DNA of 64,000 nucleotides from an uncultured Lachnospiraceae bacterium. Its GTDB lineage: Bacteria > Bacillota > Clostridia > Lachnospirales > Lachnospiraceae. The notes under the pieces were generated by a model. That model did not search any database. It saw only the letters and a program-made list of their open reading frames with translations, and was not told where the DNA came from. The stretch lies in the NCBI GenBank assembly GCA_902781505.1, contig CACZJL010000005.1, positions 33,286 to 97,285 on the forward strand. Reading direction: 5' to 3'. Positions 61,243-64,000 of this stretch are shown piece after piece. Position 1 is the first letter of the stretch, and each line of letters opens with the position of its first letter. Made by a program: the position numbers and the translations under genes.

Positions 61243-62137
61243 GGGATTATCAAACAGAATCAAGCTTTCAAGCTATGATGATATGTTTTCAGCGGAGAAT
61301 GATGGTAATACCACAGCAGAAGCAAAACCTGTTGAGGGACAGATAGTAGAGATTCCTTTATCGGAACTGCATACCTTTGAGAACCATCCTTTTCGTGTCG
61401 TAGACGATGAAAATATGGAAGAAATGGTGGAAAGCGTCAAGGAGTATGGCGTGTTGGTTCCGGCTATCGCAAGACCGAGAGCAGAAGGCGGATATGAACT
61501 TATATCCGGCCACAGAAGAAAGCATGCATCCGAACTGGCAGGTAAAGATACCATGCCGGTTATTGTTCGTGACTGTGATAATGATGAAGCCGTAGTGATA
61601 ATGGTGGATGCCAATATCCAACGTGAGGATATTCTAGTCAGCGAGAGAGCGAAGGCTTATCAGATGAAATATGAAGCCATGAAGCATCAGGGCAAGGCTC
61701 AGGGGATTTCCCTTAAAGCTATGAGTGAGCAGGCGGGGGAGAGCATGAAGACCATTCAGCGTTTAATCTGTATCGCCAGCTTGGATGAGAAATTGCTTGC
61801 TATGGTGGATGAAAAGAAGCTGGGCCTTCGTCAGGGAGTGGATCTTTCTTTTATTCCGCAGGAGCAACAGAAAATCGTATATGAAGTTATTTCGGAGATG
61901 GGAGTGTCACTTAGCCAGGAGCAGAGTGCAAGGATAAAGGAATCGTCCCGCAAGGGTTATCTGAATGCGGATTTCTTAAAGGATTATCTGTCGGAGAAGA
62001 AACCAAAACCACGTAAGGTAGTATTTAACCAGAAGAAGCTGGACAACTATTTTACCCCGGATATGAGCAATGAGGATATCGAGGAACTTATCGTAAAGCT
62101 CCTTGATGAATGGAAGGAGAAAGGGGAACCGCGTTAA
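61232..62137 (+). CDS. parB: ParB-family partition protein
   Basis: Centromere-binding partner of ParA, 301 residues. The ParB/Srx nuclease-like domain spans about 37-135, with IPLSELHTFENHPFRV and the CTP-binding GHRR box (93-96; YELISGHRRKHASE). An HTH region follows (about 150-200, GISLKAMSEQAGESMKTIQRLI), then a C-terminal dimerisation part. The start overlaps parA by 11 nt and the stop shares one base with the repA start. No parS-like repeat was recognised nearby. Confidence 0.92.
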   Translation: MSSKGLSNRIKLSSYDDMFSAENDGNTTAEAKPVEGQIVEIPLSELHTFENHPFRVVDDENMEEMVESVKEYGVLVPAIARPRAEGGYELISGHRRKHASELAGKDTMPVIVRDCDNDEAVVIMVDANIQREDILVSERAKAYQMKYEAMKHQGKAQGISLKAMSEQAGESMKTIQRLICIASLDEKLLAMVDEKKLGLRQGVDLSFIPQEQQKIVYEVISEMGVSLSQEQSARIKESSRKGYLNADFLKDYLSEKKPKPRKVVFNQKKLDNYFTPDMSNEDIEELIVKLLDEWKEKGEPR

Positions 62138-63156
62138 TGGAGAGGCTGAAGCTGGAGTTTTATTATGGGCAGGAGGCAGAGCAGTTTACGTTCTACCGCC
62201 TGCCGAAGGCTTTGATAACAGACAACAGGTTTAAGGATATATCGAATAATTCCAAGCTTTTGTATGGACTGATGCTTGATCGTATGTCACTTTCCGTCAG
62301 AAGCGGGTGGTTTGATGATCAGAACAGGGTTTATATCAAGTATTCGATAAAAAGCATCATGGAAGATCTTAATTGTAGCAAGATGACAGCAGTAGGTCTT
62401 TTGAAGGAATTGCAGGCTATTGGTTTAGTGGATATTGAGCAGAGAAATGGGCTTGCAAATATCATCTATGTAAAGAACTTCGTATCCGGGGGAACAGAGC
62501 AGGTTGACCGGCCTAAAAATTATACCGGTGAGAAAACTGAACTGGTGTCAGAGGACCAGTCTACAATTCAGACCGGTATAAAAGTTGAACCGGTACAGTC
62601 TGTAGACGAGTATAAATGTAAAACCAGTACCGGTACGGATTCTGTACAGGGGGAGGTACAGATTTTAGACCCGAATAATAATGATATTACAAATAACAAT
62701 GCCAGTGATAATAATCATATCAGTCTATCAGCAGAGAATCAGCCTCAGAGGATCCGTTTATCAAGGATGGATGAGATGGATGAAACTACAGCTTACATGG
62801 AGCTTATTCGTGAAAACATTGATTATGACATCATGATGAGCGACAAGAAATGGTCTGACAGAGAAATGTATGATGAGCTTTATGAACTGATCTGTGATGT
62901 GGTATGTGTTCCTCGAAAGACTATCCGCATTGCAGGAGAGGATTATCCGTACAATTTGGTGAAGAGTAAGTTCCTAAAACTCAATTCCCAGCATTTAGAA
63001 TATGTGATCGGTTGCATGAAAAACAATACTACCAAGGTGTCCAATATCAAGGCTTACCTAACGACGGCTTTGTATAACGCCCCGAATATCATCAATCATT
63101 ATTATACTGCTGAAGTAAATCACGATATGTATGGTACAATATATTCGGAGGAATGA
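62137..63156 (+). CDS. repA: RepA_N-type replication initiator with DUF6017-like C-terminus
   Basis: Replication initiator-like protein, 339 residues. The N-terminal RepA_N/DnaD-like winged helix spans about 10-115 (FYRLPKALITDNRFKDISNNSKLLYGLMLDRM). A variable, Asn/Ser-rich middle follows (to about 205), then a conserved C-terminal domain (about 207-335) of the type in clostridial ICE/IME proteins. ATG 62137 is chosen because it starts on the last base of the parB stop codon, with AAGGGG 10 nt upstream. It indicates autonomous replication of the excised element. Confidence 0.85.
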   Translation: MERLKLEFYYGQEAEQFTFYRLPKALITDNRFKDISNNSKLLYGLMLDRMSLSVRSGWFDDQNRVYIKYSIKSIMEDLNCSKMTAVGLLKELQAIGLVDIEQRNGLANIIYVKNFVSGGTEQVDRPKNYTGEKTELVSEDQSTIQTGIKVEPVQSVDEYKCKTSTGTDSVQGEVQILDPNNNDITNNNASDNNHISLSAENQPQRIRLSRMDEMDETTAYMELIRENIDYDIMMSDKKWSDREMYDELYELICDVVCVPRKTIRIAGEDYPYNLVKSKFLKLNSQHLEYVIGCMKNNTTKVSNIKAYLTTALYNAPNIINHYYTAEVNHDMYGTIYSEE

Positions 63157-63915
63157 TTATGGCAAAGTATATTGTTGAAGGCGTTGATACTTATCGTAAT
63201 GGGTATGATAGAGTTCTGTGTACTTATCAATGCGACGCTGCCGTGGTTGGAAAAGAAGACCGCAACACCGCCGAGAGTTAGGAGAATAGAGGAATAGGCA
63301 AGTGAATATGGAATATGGAATATGAAGAGAATCCGGAAGGCTGACTGGATTCTTTTTTTGTACCTTACGCTGATGAAGGGTGATAAGGTTGTTCAATCCA
63401 TCTAAAAACTCAGAAATCTTTTTCTGCTCCTCTATATCTGGTACAGGCATTATAAATTCAGAAACACTCTTAGCAGATAGATTAGGTTGTGCCGCACCTT
63501 CATCATGAACTACTCGTTGTTTATATTCGATATCTGAATTAAGTACATGAAATAGGTATCTTCCATCTATGTCTTTAGGGCGTAATGCGACTAATGATGA
63601 TGCCACCGTTCCTTCGTTGAAATTATCAATATATGCGTTTTTTCCAAGAGTTCCACGCAAACAATAAACGATATCTCCTAACTGTAATTTTGCCCCACCA
63701 AGGTCATCATATTTTTCTCTGGTAATCTTATTACAAGTCACGAGATTTACATGACCATCTTCAAGGTCTCCAGCGTTAATAAATGGTATTCCATCTGAAA
63801 CCATATCTTGTGCATTGGGGTATTTTGAACTTCTGTCGCCATTGAACATATCACAATGGTCACCAACCTTACGCTGTTCCCAAGAAGTAGGAAAATATGA
63901 TTTTTTATGGGTCAA
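63157..63915 (-). CDS. hsdS: Truncated type I restriction specificity subunit (half HsdS)
   Basis: Residues 1-188 of this 252-codon frame are HsdS: one target-recognition domain from WEQRKVGDHCDMFNG through FINAGDL, AAQPNLSAKSVSEF and IEEQKKISEFLDGLNNLITLHQRK. After HQRKVQKK (near 63355) homology stops and the rest reads through the terminator and non-coding DNA, so the second recognition domain is missing. An in-frame stop lies directly before the TTG at 63915 and no ribosome site is close, so expression is doubtful. CAGCGTAAGGT occurs at both ends of the domain (around 63365 and 63880). It is probably a silent cassette or a remnant cut at the element's operon end; hsdM and hsdR are not in the window. 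Confidence 0.75.
   Translation of the reverse strand: MTHKKSYFPTSWEQRKVGDHCDMFNGDRSSKYPNAQDMVSDGIPFINAGDLEDGHVNLVTCNKITREKYDDLGGAKLQLGDIVYCLRGTLGKNAYIDNFNEGTVASSLVALRPKDIDGRYLFHVLNSDIEYKQRVVHDEGAAQPNLSAKSVSEFIMPVPDIEEQKKISEFLDGLNNLITLHQRKVQKKNPVSLPDSLHIPYSIFTCLFLYSPNSRRCCGLLFQPRQRRIDKYTELYHTHYDKYQRLQQYTLP
63159..63281 (+). CDS. Small conserved-looking 40-residue ORF after repA
   Basis: A 40-codon ORF begins ATG 63159 with CGGAGGAATG 7 nt upstream, so the start is well supported. It starts MAKYIVEGVDTYRN and has two Cys. It begins two nt after the repA stop codon and precedes the operon's terminator, so it is the last gene of the par-rep operon. I do not recognise a family. Confidence 0.55.
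   Translation: MAKYIVEGVDTYRNGYDRVLCTYQCDAAVVGKEDRNTAES
63304..63324 (+). repeat. Perfect tandem repeat (GAATATG)x3
   Basis: Three exact head-to-tail copies of GAATATG between the small ORF and the terminator, next to the truncated hsdS. Confidence 0.85.
63328..63359 (+). terminator. Intrinsic terminator of the par-rep operon
   Basis: AGAATCC (63328-63334) pairs with GGATTCT (63347-63353), followed by seven T. It lies immediately next to the point where hsdS homology begins. Confidence 0.85.
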
Positions 63916-64000
63916 TCATTTTTTCTATGTGATTCCTCAACCGCTGCCCCGGCGGCATAGTACATTGACAGTTGCATAAAAAAGGATCTTCCTGTAAGGT

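Noticed and set aside
63912..63977. A 21-codon reverse-strand ORF with AGGAAG upstream of the half hsdS
   Set aside because: Too short and too near the window edge to judge; it may be the start of a broken gene or chance.
63991..64000. GTAAGGT at the window end as an inverted copy of the hsdS repeat CAGCGTAAGGT
   Set aside because: Only seven bases match and the sequence ends; sequence beyond the window is needed.

Overview
The window reads as the chromosome of a Gram-positive anaerobe of the Bacillota, most likely a Lachnospiraceae relative. This is inferred from AGGAGG-type ribosome binding sites, compact co-directional operons, intrinsic terminators, secreted hydrolases with Gram-positive signal peptides, an archaeal/eukaryotic-type ProRS, and a RepA_N/ParAB element typical of gut Clostridia. 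No rRNA, tRNA or CRISPR array was seen.

Layout. (1) 1-358: C-terminus of a CnaB-type surface protein with a sorting signal. (2) 600-10041: housekeeping genes: murA, a sensor kinase/response regulator pair, an RluA-like pseudouridine synthase, an HD hydrolase, proS, a reverse-strand glycosyltransferase and cca. (3) 10146-34383: a large surface-polysaccharide locus. It holds a PglE-like aminotransferase, a short PglC-like phosphoglycosyl transferase, a PglF/WbpM-like 4,6-dehydratase, at least six cytosolic glycosyltransferases, a Wzm/Wzt ABC exporter with a Wzt C-terminal domain, an SGNH + MBOAT acylation pair, manC-gmd-rmd for GDP-D-rhamnose, a GT2 polyprenyl-phosphate-sugar synthase, two GT-C membrane transferases and a second, WbaP-like initiating transferase. 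(4) 34683-47668: secreted cell-envelope enzymes. Five of them (metallophosphatase, transglutaminase-like protein, amidase, GH5 glucanase, glucosaminidase) have unrelated catalytic domains but share the same ~42-residue C-terminal repeat, 30 units in all. A MurE-like ligase and an NlpC/P60 endopeptidase lie among and after them. (5) 47789-58492: gtrA, a PfkB sugar kinase (reverse strand), uvrBA, a membrane GGDEF protein, a HAD phosphatase and guaA. (6) 58789-64000: the left part of an integrated mobile element next to the guaA 3' end: HTH/Xis-like protein, tyrosine integrase, a MobC-like protein, ParA, ParB, RepA, then a truncated hsdS on the reverse strand.

How it may work together (inference). 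The region (3) genes make and export a polymer probably containing D-rhamnose and a 4-amino-4,6-dideoxyhexose. The region (4) proteins have no sortase, SLH or transmembrane anchor, so the shared repeat is the best candidate for what holds them on the surface, perhaps by binding that polymer or another wall glycan. This repeat-tagged set of enzymes directly downstream of the polysaccharide locus is the most interesting feature of the window.
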